64,000 nucleotides of DNA from Carposina sasakii. Lineage: Eukaryota; Arthropoda; Insecta; Lepidoptera; Carposinidae. This document shows positions 11,240 through 22,625 of the stretch, piece after piece. The stretch's first letter is position 1. Each line of letters starts with the position of its first letter. The stretch covers positions 1,550,001-1,614,000 of the forward strand of contig CP053170.1 in assembly GCA_014607495.2 (NCBI GenBank), written 5' to 3'. The position numbers and the translations under genes are program-made. The notes under the pieces were generated by a model. It was not told the DNA's origin and ran no database searches. It saw only the letters and a program-made list of their open reading frames with translations.

Positions 11240-11620
11240 GAGCTATGGCGCGGCCGGACAGATAGACGGACATGACGAAACTATAAGGGTTTCTTAGTGA
11301 CTAAAAAAACCCGGCCAAGTGCGAGTTAAACTCGCGTGGAGAGGCTTCCGTACAATGCCACAAATTCTTATAGGTTTTCCTGTAATCTACAAGTAATGAA
11401 CTATATTTTGTAATTTGTTTAAATTTTGAGCTAAGTAGTTTCGGAGATCAGGGGGGGGGAATGGTCAATCTTCGTCTTCTTTCTTGAATTAAATCATAAC
11501 TATTTATTTTACAATAATAACAAAAATGTATTTGAGATCCTCATAATGAGCCGTTTCATTTGATATATGACACGGTACGGTTTGCAAAACTTTTTTTTTA
11601 ATTTCCTAATTTGTCCCCCG
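11240..11620. repeat. Dispersed 'cggccaagtgcgagt' repeat
   Basis: It contains the blocks 'acagatagacggacatgacg', 'ccggccaagtgcgagt' and 'ggcttccgtac', which I recognise as part of a widespread arthropod repeat. No coding capacity. Confidence 0.55.
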
Positions 11621-11730
11621 AAAAAGTGTCACTTAATAATTCTGTCTCGAAACGGTCTCACACCACCGCCGCGCCGCTATGTTTGACGGGCCAATGGGAT
11701 GATTTGCTATCTTCTGATTGGTCCATTTGA

Positions 11731-11945
11731 ATCGGATCAACAACTATCGGAGTGGATTTGTATATTGGATCAACATTTTCATCGCATGACCTTAATTTCG
11801 ACAAAGTAAATTGTTGATCCGATCAGAGCCACATTAGTAAGCTACAAGCCACATTGGATCAACAAATGGCACCCGGATCAACTTACGTTTTCGGATCAAC
11901 AAAATGCTCACCTGACGGCACGCATGATCAACAATTGACGGGTTG
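11731..11945. repeat. Cluster of ggatcaac motifs
   Basis: Seven close variants of (c/t)ggatcaac, on both strands, occur in about 215 bp. This is far denser than elsewhere in the window and is consistent with subterminal protein-binding repeats of a DNA transposon. Confidence 0.6.
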
Positions 11946-11948
11946 GTA

Positions 11949-11949
<1 letters not shown>

Positions 11950-11999
<50 letters not shown>
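11950..11999. repeat. (TA)n microsatellite
   Basis: About 25 TA units directly before a SINE. Confidence 0.95.
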
Positions 12000-12002
<3 letters not shown>

Positions 12003-12004
<2 letters not shown>

Positions 12005-12237
12005 TTATATTCACACACTTCACAACACATTAACCTAGTCCCACATTAAGATCCCTAAGGTCTTGTGTCGTGGGTACTAAGCAACGGTATATAAATACAT
12101 AGATAAGTATACAAACATCCGTGACTCGGAAACAAACATTAATATTCATCATATCAATGTTTGCACCTACCGGGATTCGAACCCAGGACCTATGGCGTCG
12201 CAGGCAGGGTCACTACCGACTACACCAATCGGCCGTC
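12003..12237 (-). mobile_element. tRNA-derived SINE (family B), near full length
   Basis: On the minus strand: gacggccgattggtgtag (A-box region), ctgggttcgaatcccgg (B box), a body with 'caatgttt...aacattga' symmetry, and a tail of 'gtgtgaatataa'. It is the best reference copy of the family here. Confidence 0.85.
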
Positions 12238-12339
12238 TAATAATAGATATAATACTGCTTTAGACTATTGCTTAGTAGTTAGCTTTACTTAGGGCCTATT
12301 TTTAATGGTCAGATAGCCTATCGAAATCCGAAATATTAT

Positions 12340-12475
12340 GGTCGATTCTGGCCGTCACACTTAAACCTAAACGTAAACTTAGTCCTACCTGTCCCTTTCT
12401 CTCTCGGCCATTTACGTTAAGAACGGAGAGAGACAGACCTGACTTCTTAGTCAGGAAGTGTGACCCTATTGTCTT
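12340..12475. mobile_element. Palindromic MITE family K, copy 1
   Basis: The termini ggtcgattctggccgtcac and the inverted counterpart around 'agtgtgaccctattg' enclose 'cctaaacgtaaacttagtcc' and its inverse. Related to 31332-31478, 33288-33532 and 50138-50257. Confidence 0.65.
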
Positions 12476-12479
12476 TCTC

Positions 12480-13184
12480 AAAAACTTGATCAAGACAGAG
12501 ACAGTATCAATTTTAACCTTCAGATAAGGCTATATCAGAAAAATGTGCACTAAATATTCGTGAATACATTAAATATCCCAAACATGGAACTAATATATAG
12601 AGTTATGAAACTTGTGAATCTTTAGTATTAGGTTACGTACGCAACTCTAGTCACTCGTAAAGCACTAGACCGAAGAAAATCTATGATGAGCACAAGACAA
12701 TTGGTAAATACAAAACTCATACACTTGCTTCATGCTGTTTAATCGACATAGAGTCCTAATAAAACCACTGCATGGCGCCACTGTTTCAACCAGTGAACGT
12801 TCGGTCCGTTTTACCATAGCTCTCTCTCTCTCTTTCTCATGGCCTGTTGTATCGTACTGTATGTGCTCTATTTTAATAAATTCAAATAAATTAATTTTCG
12901 TAGTATTTTCATTGTATGGACCTCATCAAGATAATATTCAACAATGAACCTGTGTAAACATCGACAAGACCCAAGTCTAGGTAAGTCTAGATATAGGATC
13001 GAAATAGACAAACACATCAACATTCCCACGCATAGTTTGTAATAGCTATGACTGTGACTTGACTGAGACATCTATGTAGAAAACATAGATGCATTAAATA
13101 AAATATGGCTAGCATATTTCAAAAAAGCAGATTATCAGCTTCAATTAAAAAGTAGCAGACTCATAAGATAGATAAACATGGGTC
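12480..13184. other. No recognised gene
   Basis: AT-rich; only short open frames of low complexity. Confidence 0.4.
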
Positions 13185-13420
13185 AGTTTTTTTCGAAGAT
13201 ACCATGTCAAAATATTATAATGTTAGTTTTGTAGGTACATTTGTACTTTGAGCATCAAACGAATACGTTGCTTGCAATAATAAAATGACATTATTTTTTT
13301 TCATAATTTTTTGTCATTTCCCAGGGTTGGTTCCATAGAAGAAAATGATCGTAACCTTACAAAGAATACGAGGTATTAAAAAAACATCGTTGTCTTTTTA
13401 CATCCTGTATTTTACAACAA
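13185..13420 (-). mobile_element. MITE family J2, copy 1
   Basis: It matches 34185-34545 in inverse orientation over 'caacgttg...tttttac', 'tacctcgtattctttg', 'ggttggttccatag' and 'gcaagcaacgtattcg'. The end reads cctgtat, as in families H and I. Confidence 0.6.
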
Positions 13421-13643
13421 AGTCGCTTCCTGCTGTTTGTGTATGCATATGTTGTATGCTTAGATCCTTAAAACTACGCAACGGATTTTGATGCGGTTTG
13501 TTTTAATTCAAAAGAAAACTTTATATGTATAACTAAGGACGCACGAGTGCAATGCTGTTACAAATTACCCCTTTATGTGGACGAAGTCGTAGGTAGACAC
13601 TAATGGAAGATAAATAGAAGTACCTACATTTTGAAATCAAATC

Positions 13644-14341
13644 TATACATATAATAAAAATGTAACGGATCACTGTCTGTACATGGAAGATATACGAGAA
13701 AAAATATTATAGGAGACCATTATCAACGCAATAGTACCCAAAATTTTTGGAATTTTTGTCTGTTTATCGGTTTGTCTGTTGGTCTGTGCGTTTGTGCACG
13801 CTAATCTCAGGAACGGCTGAACCGATTTCGATGCAGTTTTCAGGAATACAGTAATACCCCACTTTACGCGACCCCGTTATGCGCGGTTTCACAATAACGC
13901 GAATTTTAAAATTCACGTTTAAATTCTTCGCATAATGCGAAAGAATGTGTATAAATATAATTTAGTCATTAAGTCCCCTTTGGTCGCGGGAATCCTCGCG
14001 TCCTCTGAACATTCTGATTGAAGAACTGAGGATTCCCCGTACTACGACTTTGTTCTATGGCAAAGATTAAATTTTGAATATGTTTAATCATAAACTTTGA
14101 TATACGCGAATTTCAGTTAACGCGATTTTTTCCGGAACGTATCCCTCGCGTAAAGCGGGGTATTACTGTATATTGTGACAGGTCCCACTTAATTTCGATG
14201 CAGTTTTCAGGAATATATTGTGACAGGTCCCACTTAACATATAGGCTACTTTTTATCCCGGGAAAATGTTTTTATCCCGGATAATTTCGACATTTTGTTT
14301 TTTCTGTAGTCCACGCGAACAGAGTCACGGGCGTCCACTAG
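13644..14341 (+). mobile_element. Helitron-like element interrupted by a pogo-like MITE
   Basis: It starts tctatacatataataaaaat and ends cgggcgtccaCTAG followed by T. The interior has the 'ccgatttcgatgcagttttc' block twice because of a local duplication, and the 'tttatcccggataatttcg' block. It is split by the insertion at 13849. Confidence 0.7.
13849..14168. mobile_element. pogo/Tigger-like MITE
   Basis: The ends cagtaataccccactttac and ...cgctttacgcg inverse are inverted repeats of about 22 bp with one difference, flanked by TA on both sides (13847-13848, 14169-14170). 320 bp with no open frame of note. The CAGT terminus plus TA duplication fits the pogo branch of Tc1/mariner. Confidence 0.75.
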
Positions 14342-14409
14342 TTAATAATATAACCGTTGCACATGTGCACATATATCCTAGTCAAGATTTACATTGACTT
14401 GTATACCTC

Positions 14410-16745
14410 GTTATTTATTTATTTATTACAGCTCTGTGGACAACCAACAGCTTATAAAACAATATGATATATTCTATAGCAACAAAGAAGCCATTACAGG
14501 TTATCACATGTAACAATAACATACGTAGTTTTTAAGAAGTAATAATTTCAATTATTACCTAATAGCAGAACTGCCTTAAAAATCCATGAAAAGAGAACAT
14601 TGACATCGTGTAAATTTATATATGAAGAACAAAAGCTGCGTCAGAGCAACAATACCCGCTGCCCAAACTCACCACTATTGTTCCGAATCAAAGAATTTAC
14701 TGCTTATGTGCCGCCTAACAATCGCCACACTCTTACCGTTAAATAAATTGATATCTAGTTCATACGCCAGCTCATTCAATGCTTTGCTAGCCCTCCAAAG
14801 AAAAGCATTCTGTTGGTAGTTCGTACGAACTCTGGGGAGAGAGATAGGAGGATAATAGCGCCTAGACTTAACTGGTACAGAAAATGAAATTTTTCCCATA
14901 ATTCCATAGAATCAATCGCTCCCGTAGTGATGCCTAATAAGTAGGTTAGATCTGCAATTTGCCGCCTAGATTGAAGTGGCAATAAATGATGTTTCCTACA
15001 TAAGGCCAAGTACTGACTGGAATCGTATGGATACTTGCACCTAAAACAGTGTACTTAATGAACCTACGCTGAATAGCCTCGATTCTGTCTATATAGATGT
15101 CGTACATTGGTTCCATACCTGTGTTGCGTAATTCCAAATTACTCCTGACTAAACTGCAGTAGAGAATTTTAAACGTTTTAATTCTGGAGAAACAAGATGA
15201 GCTGCGAAACACAAACCCAGCGCTCGAGTAGCCTTCTTAATTATGCCATGTATGTGTTTCGTCAAACAGAAGTTTGGAGTCATGTACGACACCCAAATCT
15301 CGGATAGTGGACAATCGTACAAGCAACTGACCTTTAAGGTGGTATGAAGTAGGCAGTAATTCACGCTTACGGCTAAAGGTAACCACAGAGCATTTACTAG
15401 GGTTAAGATCCAACTTATTACGTAGACAATACTCATCCAATCTGTGAAGATCGGTTTGAACATTAATAGCATCCCGTTGGATGCTATTCTGGCTAGATCT
15501 TCATGTCATCAGCAAAACAGAGCAATTTCGTGTATCGAAAACAATTGTAAATATCATTGACAAAAATTGTGAAAATAAGGGGTCCTAGCAATGAGCCTTG
15601 CGGTACTCCACTAGGTATAGGATTCCAACTAGATGCAAAATTATGAACTACTACAGCCTGAGACCTATTACTTATATATGACTCAAACCACCTATACAGA
15701 TCACCTCTTATTCCAGCGTGAAGTATTTTTTTGAGAAGTATTTTATGATCTATCCTATCAAACGCCTTACTATAGTCAGTGTAAATCACATCGACTTGGC
15801 CTCCGCCTCCCATTGAGTTCGACACAAAATCATTAAATAGTACTAGATTAGATACAGTAGACCTCTTACGCATAAAGCCGTGTTGTGTGTCACTAAAAGA
15901 TGTGTGTAGGGCATTATATACTTGGCGATGGATAAATTTCTCCAGAACTTTTGAAAGGACACATAATTTAGAAATAGGTCGATAATGTTCAATAACATTT
16001 CTACTGCCCTTCTTATGAACTGGTGTGATGTAAGCGGCTTTCAAATGGTCGGTACCTTCCCTTCTTTAAGGGACCTTTGAAAAAGAATATATATGGGCAC
16101 AGCAATTGCTTCAGCACATTGAATGAGAAACAATGGCGGCATCTCATCGGGACCGGCTGATTTAGAAGCATCCAGTCTTAGCAGTGTATTACGCAAAGTT
16201 ACTTTATCGAGCTCAACGGATGATATGTCGCAAATAAGTGAGGGTGAAGAGCCGTATGAATCTGAACATTCTGATGAGCACGGATCAGAAGTAGTAGGAT
16301 TTAGGAAATTTGAATTAAAATAGTCAGCAAATGCATTACATATATCCTCTCCCGAACTCACCAAAGCACCACCGTAACTCATCGTGTTCGGAATACTGCT
16401 AGCATTAGAACGAGATTTAATGAAAGACCAAAATCGCTTGGGGCATCGCTCGATGGATTCTTCCGCTTTATCAATAAACTTCTGAAAACATTCAGACTCT
16501 AGTTTTCTTACTCTGTTCCGCTGAAAGATGAAATCATTGTGAGCTGCTTCATTACCATAAACTCTATGCTTCCTGTGATATTTAGATTTTTCCCTAATCG
16601 CCCTCTTGACGGCCGATGAATACCAATTCGGATACGAGTCGGGTCTAACCATTTTGCAAGCAATATATATTTGGTTATGGCTGCCAAATGACCGTGAAGT
16701 GCAGTTTTCGCTGTTTTTACGAGCATTTGACTGTTTTTATACCTT
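14410..16745 (-). pseudogene. 5'-truncated LINE with reverse transcriptase (CR1/jockey-like)
   Basis: Fragments of one ORF2 lie in order on the minus strand. The pre-RT region (16652-16041) has RFWSFIKSR and SAGPDEMPPL. The reverse transcriptase (16044-15493) has YRPISKLCVLSKVLEK, YTDYSKAFDRIDH, SGVPQGSLLGPLIF and FADDMKI, the catalytic box, with F where most LINEs have Y. Then come DLNPSKCSVVTFSRK and a C-terminal stretch reaching ALNELAYELDINLFNG. At least four frameshifts separate the pieces. The endonuclease domain is missing, as expected for 5' truncation, and a ttta-type tail lies at 14410-14430. It is not functional. Confidence 0.88.
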
Positions 16746-17196
16746 TTTTATTTGACCTCAATATCACCTGGTACCTAAGAGGTCAAAGATAAAGAACGCA
16801 CGTAGGGTAGGCGAAAGCTAAGACCCTGGTCAAGTGGTAATTACAGTATTAAATTGTTTTCAAATTAAAAAATTTCGACCATGATGGCATTTTTGCCTTT
16901 CCACTGTCGATATGTGAATTCATAACACAAAGTTAGCAAGTTTTGTAAGCTGGAGTCTCCAAAACTCTCCAAACATTGGTTTTGGCAACGTGCCAAGCTC
17001 CCCAGGATGCTTATTAGTCGCTCATTGTCTGCTAATGTGGCAGCGATATTGTTTATGCTTGCCTTGTTTTAGTTTATGATTTGTTTGCATGGCGGCGTTT
17101 GTGGCTTTGTTTGATAGGCCGATCAGAAGATATCATATAAGTTGTTCCACTATATCTCCATTATACCTCCTAAAAAGATACAAACATTGATCGAAA
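16746..17196. other. No recognised gene
   Basis: Short sequence between a LINE and a mariner; nothing recognised. Confidence 0.4.
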
Positions 17197-17198
17197 TA

Positions 17199-18431
17199 CG
17201 AGGGGGCGTTTTTAAGTTCGCGGAATCGGGGGTAAGACGTGGAAATAAAAATACAAGTTTATTTTTCCTTTTCAATATATTCTCCTGCAACCCTAATACA
17301 TTTTTCAGATCTTTCAATTAGCTTATGTATACCCTCGAAAAAAAATGTTTTTTCTTTGTCTGAAAAATAAGCTGAAACTGCTTCCTTCACTTCTTCATGA
17401 TGAACCAAAATATCGAAGCCCACCTTATGCAGGGAAGCCAACGCAACACGGCTCTTGTGCACAGGCGCGTTGTCGTGCAGAAGGAGGACACCTTTGGTTA
17501 ATTTTTCCCTTCTTTTTGCTTGATTGCTTCCTTTAATCGCTCTAAGATTGAGCGTAGTATTCTCCGGTTATGGAGACACCTTTATCTTTATATCTATCAA
17601 CAAGATTCCTTCTGAGTCCCAAAAGATTGTCGCCATGATTTTTCCCGCCGACTGTGACACCTTAAATTTCTTTGGTGGTGGTGTACCTTTTTTGTGCCAC
17701 TGCATAGAATCTTGTTTGAACTCAGGTTCATAATGATGAACCCAAGTTTTCATCCCAGTAACAATTCGAGTCAATAACTCCATCCTGGTCCCCTTCACAT
17801 TAACAGTAGGTCCAAAAACGCGCGAAAACACTCCTACGCGCTGTTGTTTTTGAAGGCGGCCGTGAGCATTCTCGGCACCCCCTTGTACTGACCCTTTGGT
17901 CAGCCCGAAGATGATCGTGAATCAATTTTAAATATGGTTTTTGTATCGGATACTCCAACCATTTCTGCGAGCTGTTTCTTCTTTAGTCTAGCATCTTCCA
18001 GTATTAATTTTTCCACTTTTTGAATTATTTCCGGAGTGGTCACCTCGATCGGCCAGGACGGCCGCGTCCTGGCCGAGGATCATCTTCAAGTGAGGCCCTG
18101 CCTTGCTTAAAAAGGGTATGCCACTTATAAACCATGGTTTTACCGGGGCAAAACTCCCCGTAAACGGATGACATCTCTTCTAGTATGGTTTGAACCGATT
18201 TACCTTGCTTGGTAAGGAACTTTATGACAGCGCGGTGCTATCGACTCCATTTTTCACAATGTTCTTCCCAACTGAGTTGTTTGATCGACGATAATTCAAA
18301 TAGTAATGGCCCGATTAAAACAAAACGTTTTATTTATACTAATAATGAGCTACTTAACCAGTTACGACTAAGGAAAGTACCCTCATTTATTAATTACCTA
18401 CCCATTCCGCGAATATAAAAATGCACCCTCG
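17199..18431 (-). mobile_element. mariner transposon, defective
   Basis: Inverted ends of about 28 bp (cgagggggcgtttttaag... and cgagggtgcatttttat...), flanked by TA (17197-17198, 18432-18433). 1233 bp, close to the size of a full mariner. The ends differ at several positions, so the copy is old. Confidence 0.9.
17259..18290 (-). pseudogene. mariner transposase pseudogene
   Basis: Pieces in several frames show the N-terminal helix-turn-helix region (MSSVYGEFCPGKTMVYKWH), the block GMKTWVHHYEPE, then MQWHKKGTPPPKKFK, ATIFWDSEGI and the block LLHDNAPVHKSRVA. Mariners use a DD34D triad. Here the first Asp block, normally GDE/GDxxW, reads GMK, so that Asp is lost. The second Asp (HDNA) remains. 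The PYSPDLAPSD block that carries the third Asp is absent: the frame jumps from FDILVHH to KEAVSAYFSDKE. Inactive. Confidence 0.88.
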
Positions 18432-18615
18432 TACTAAAAAGCGGCGGTTGGTGCCAGATGCACCTCTACCACTTGAGGTAAGTTATCAAACTTATAGTTG
18501 TCATAAGAGGTTTGGGGAGGAGTGGAAATTTCAAACCCAATTTTTAGTAGACCTGCTAGACCTGACACTTGGAGCGTGTTGTTTTCTGTAACGTAGGCAC
18601 AAGGTCTAGTGTAGT

Positions 18616-18740
18616 GAGTATATACGTATAGATAAGTATAGAAACATCCGTGACTCGGAAACAAACATCGATATTCATCATATCAATGTTTGCACCTACC
18701 GAGATTCGAACCCAGGACCTATGGCGTCGGAGACAGGCTA
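18616..18740 (-). mobile_element. SINE family B fragment
   Basis: It retains the tRNA-like B box (gggttcgaatctcgg on the minus strand) and the body as far as 'atacttatct'. Truncated at both ends. Confidence 0.7.
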
Positions 18741-19010
18741 TATTTTAACAACATTACATCACACTAGTAAACATAGCGCAATAAAACTTGATGTTAATCA
18801 TCATCATCATTACCACTGCCGCCAATTAGCGTTCTGAGTGCTATCAAGAACAACTAACAAGATCTCATTGTGGTTACTAGACAACAACACACGTAATGTA
18901 AAAAAATAGCAGCCTAGTTGAAAACCTCTCCTTCAAAGTCGGTTAAAAAGAGGCACGCTAGTGTTATCTCCAACATTTTAATATAAACCGTGTCCATACA
19001 TACCTACATA

Positions 19011-19088
19011 TCGAGGGGTGAAAGGCTATTTGGGATAAGCGCCATATACACGAATGGCGCTTATCCCAAATAGCCTTTCACCCCTCGA
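19011..19088. repeat. Near-perfect 78-bp hairpin
   Basis: Arms of about 34-35 bp starting atcgaggggtgaaaggc and passing gggataagcgccat are exact inverse copies around an 8-nt loop (atacacga). No match to the other MITEs here. Confidence 0.9.
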
Positions 19089-19089
19089 T

Positions 19090-19270
19090 ATACACACAGC
19101 TGCGTTTATAAAAAATGGAATAGACAGAAATGCAGAAGGAGATCACGGCTACGTTAAGCATAGCATTATTTATCAGTAGTTTATCGCCTGAAAGAACGCC
19201 CCTGAGTTCCTTAGTCGAATCTTACAACATGCTATGAAAAAGATGCATCTGATTCGTATTCTAGTAAAGG
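19090..19270 (+). repeat. Dispersed repeat L, copy
   Basis: It carries the family order 'ggagatcacgg...gttaagcatagc', 'gtttatcgcctga', 'ctgagttccttagtcg', 'attctagtaaa'. About ten other copies are in the window, for example 28450, 34920, 39335 and 61395. Confidence 0.6.
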
Positions 19271-19689
19271 TACAGTTCTAATGAACATTTCAAAACAGCA
19301 TCGTTTTTTTTTTTTTTTTCAATCTGTGCTATTATTATGTAATAGTGTGAAATCTACAATGCACATACACAGCCAGCAGTATACAGCCTGGCTGTCACTT
19401 TCACACCCTGTATACTTCAATCGCGTTCTAGGATTTAAGTTCGACGACGATTTTAGTTAAGTTTAGTTATGTCTGCGTCCGACAGTGATACCATAAAGAT
19501 AGTGACATATTATTCCGTTGTTACATAGCACTTTACAATGCACTATGATGTCATATGACATTGGAGCCACCATGGTCGCGCTGTCAAGTAAAAATTATGA
19601 GGCAAAGTCGCTATTTACTGCCTTTACTTAGTAAACATATAATTTATTGGATATATTTGGATAAATGCCGTGTGCCATCGTAATGGGCG

Positions 19690-19870
19690 ATTAGGGGTTT
19701 CCCGGAGATGGGCAGCAGCGCTTACCGTCCTGACAACATAGTCCGAAAATCACACTGCGGTTTCCAACACGCCTGCCCAGCGTGGAGACTATGGGCAAAA
19801 ACCCCCCTATGACAGTAGCTTTGTGGCGTGCCCTGGGGCAGGCCTGCGTCCAGCAGACCGATATGTGCGT
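19690..19870 (-). repeat. SINE-like family E copy
   Basis: The plus strand reads 'gggtttcccggagatgggcagc', 'actatgggcaaaaaccccc', 'gtggcgtgccctgggg' and 'ggcctgcgtccagcag', as in 25490 and 36998. Confidence 0.7.
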
Positions 19871-20273
19871 GAGTATGAACCATAGATAATGTATATCTAT
19901 AATGTAGTTTACGAAGCGCAGCATGAACTAATCACTGTACCTTGAATATACTTTGTTAGGTCCCCACTTCTTTGTTTCCTGACAGTCGCAATTTAGGTAC
20001 TTTGTTTACAAATCCATCTGTCCGTGCACAAGGTAATGATTTATAGCTCATTCATTCATACTATGTCTAATGGCATGAACCAGACACTCTTGAGCGATGA
20101 GCGAACGCTCAAGTGCATGACGCATGCGCGTGCTAATGTGAGGTAGCCAGATCGCTAGCAACATCATACGGGCAAGTTTAGCATAGGGTTAGATGTGAAA
20201 TATTAGTGACAAGTTAGGTCATCACCCGAGAGAATCTCATTCGTTACGAATACTCGAATCCTGCAGTTATGGC

Positions 20274-20550
20274 ATAGAGGAATACGAGTAAGATGTCATA
20301 GAGTGCTAATGTCATACTAACTGCCTCGCTCGATGCACCTTTAGACTTTTCAGTGCCTCACAATGCCAGTCCTTGATTGCATTACTGTAATGTACAGTAA
20401 TGTACTTACATTACTAAGGTACTGTAACGTACAGTAATGCAATCTAAGTGTCAAGGACTGGAACTGTGAGGCACTGAAAAATCTAAAGGTGCAACGAGGC
20501 AGTTAGTATGACATTAGCACTCTATGACATCTTACTCGTATTCCTCTATA
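20274..20550. mobile_element. Palindromic MITE (hAT-like family), copy 1
   Basis: 277 bp whose two halves are inverted copies, from atagaggaatacgagtaag to its inverse at the right end, around an AT-rich centre of 'taatgtac' repeats. The copy at 35701-36570 has an 8-bp target duplication. Confidence 0.85.
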
Positions 20551-20580
20551 CCCATATTTAGAAACATATGTATGTATGAC

Positions 20581-20820
20581 TGTCGATTGGTCTAGTAGTT
20601 AGTGACCCTGCCTGCGACGCCATAGGTCCTGAGTTCGAATCCCGGTAGGTGCAAACATTGATATGATGAATATCGATGTTTGTTTCCGAGTCATGGATGA
20701 TTCTATACTTATCTATGTATTTATATACCGTTGCTTAGTACCCACGACACAAGACCTTAGGGATCTTAATGTGGGACTAGGTTAATGTGTTGTGTAATGT
20801 GTGAAAATTTATTTATTTAT
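20581..20820 (+). mobile_element. SINE family B, near full length
   Basis: Head tcgattggtctagtagttag (A-box region), B box gagttcgaatcccgg, body and 'tttatttatttatg' tail, all in the forward direction. Confidence 0.85.
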
Positions 20821-20959
20821 GTATATTAAACCGTTTACGTGGCACACGAAACAAAAGCTCTCAAAAAGCAATAACCGGTTTTGTAACATTTTCCATTGAT
20901 GTTTCTCTGTTTTTGATCGCAGCGTGATGGTATAAAAGCCTTCCTTGATAAATATGCCT

Positions 20960-21318
20960 ATACCTACCTGATGATGATGATCTCCAACCGTATTTCGGCC
21001 AAGGCGACCAATCTCTACGGAGACTGGCCTGGTACGCAGGAGATATTATAGTGCACAAGTGTGTGCGCAAACACAGATGCACTCTCTATTCCGTCACTCT
21101 CATAGTCCGATGGGACGGAAAGCCGACACGACCGGATAGAGATCAGGCGCAGGACCAACGGTTTTAAGTGCTTTCCGAGGCACGAATTAAGTGACAATTT
21201 TACAATATTAAATGATCTGTACATGAAATAAATTCATTGGTACAGGCCCGTGACTGGGATCGAACTTACGCCTCCCGCTTGGAAGGTGCACCTCTTAACC
21301 ACTGGGCTATCACCGCTT
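20960..21318 (-). mobile_element. tRNA-derived SINE (family M), full copy
   Basis: On the minus strand it begins agcggtgatagcccagtgg (A box) with ttcgatcccagtcacggg (B box). The body includes 'gactatgagagtgacgg' and 'tgcgcacacacttgtgcac'. It ends at 'ggagatcatcatcatcagg'. Head-only fragments occur at 24340 and 62480, body fragments at 25740, 38812 and 59488. Confidence 0.75.
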
Positions 21319-21592
21319 ACCTACCTACTAACCAAACAAACTCTTCATCTTTAAAATATCACTACCTCAATCGTACAAATATATATTTCCATCACTGAAG
21401 CAATCAATCAGCCAGCCAGTACCAAGTCTGCCATAATCCATCTTCCACGAGTAGCTACATCAAGCTGGGACTATAAATAACTAATACGAACATCGATCGG
21501 ACAGACAGACAGTCTCTCAGCCTTTATTACGCACTCTTGAATCAATCAAGCTCATATTATTTCAAAGCCCTTGGATAAATCTATCTATCTAT

Positions 21593-21750
21593 CTATACAT
21601 ATAATAAAAATGTAACGGATCGCTGTCTGTTACATGGAAGATATGGTCCCACTTAACATATAGGATACTTTTTATCCCGGGAAAATGTTTTTATCCCGGA
21701 TAATTTCGACATATTTTTTTTGGTGGACGGAGTCGCGGGCGTCCACTATG
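21593..21750 (+). mobile_element. Helitron-like short element
   Basis: Head tctatacatataataaaaat, 'tgtaacggatcgctgtctg', 'tttatcccggataatttcg' and end gcgggcgtccacta. The final CTAG is mutated. Confidence 0.65.
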
Positions 21751-22230
21751 TAAAAATAAATCGGATAACACAGATGTGCCCCTTATTACGTAACGTCTCG
21801 CAAAAGCGAATGCAAATGAGATAGCGATAATGTTACAACTATCGATGAGCAAGCAGCCTCAAATAAACGATTTTGGCTTTGTCCAACCATTTTCAGACTG
21901 TCATCATTTCAGACAAGAAGACAAATTCTAATTCCCACATGCTATTAATTCTACAGGATTTCCATCCATTTCTTATTAAATTCACAAACTCACACATTTA
22001 TTACGACAATTTCATCAAACTCACTCACCCCTAAATATTTAAACCTTGACAACTCAAATCCTGCCCAAATATCTGGGGTTCACAGCGCACCCCGCAACGT
22101 TACACCATTATCGTGTCAGCACGCGATTAGGGATCACGAACGCCCAATTTTATGCTAATAAAAATATAAGTTGGACAGTGGAAAAGTTCGGCGCCTAAAT
22201 AGACGCATGCCATGCCTATTTGCAAATGAA
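21751..22230. other. No recognised gene
   Basis: AT-rich sequence without repeats I could place. Confidence 0.4.
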
Positions 22231-22240
22231 ATTGTATTAG

Positions 22241-22622
22241 GCGTTACAATTCGGAAGTTCAAACATTCACTATGGGTGCGCCCACCACCGGAAAACTGCG
22301 AAAACAGGCACTTGCACTAACTACAATCGCCACTTACGTGTAAGTAATGTGTTGGGTTTTAGAGGTTCATAATAATTAGTGGTTTACTAATTTCTATAAT
22401 CCTGAGGATGCCACGGTTGTTGGCGAAACATATGTAGATTATTTATCTAGTTTTTGATTTCGGAATGGTGCAATGTATTGTCTTGCATGCTCGGTGCTCG
22501 GGTCTGGTTTCTCGTGGCGATTGTAGTTAGTGCAAGTGCCTGTTTTCGCAGTTATGAGTTATCAGGTCCGAGGGTCAGTGGACGGTGTAGGGCCCGGTGG
22601 TGGGCGCACCCATAGTGAATGC
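22241..22622. mobile_element. Foldback element family G, copy 1, with 9-bp target duplication
   Basis: Two inverted arms share 'cattcactatgggtgcgccc', 'gcaagtgcctgttttcgc', 'gtagttagtgcaagtg' and their inverses. tatttgcaa flanks it on both sides (from about 22232 and 22624). One arm is about 45 bp longer at its outer end (attgtattaggcgttac). Confidence 0.75.
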
Positions 22623-22625
22623 TTA

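Larger units (their letters stand above)
7894..11949. mobile_element. Possible 4-kb non-autonomous element with GTTGATC repeats
   Basis: Both edges, just inside TA microsatellites, carry aattgttgatc in inverted orientation (about 7909 and RC at about 11927-11938). Further gttgatc/gatcaac motifs cluster near both ends: two more on the left, at least seven on the right. The interior has no transposase I can recognise and contains later insertions. The borders and unity of this element are inference. Confidence 0.35.
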
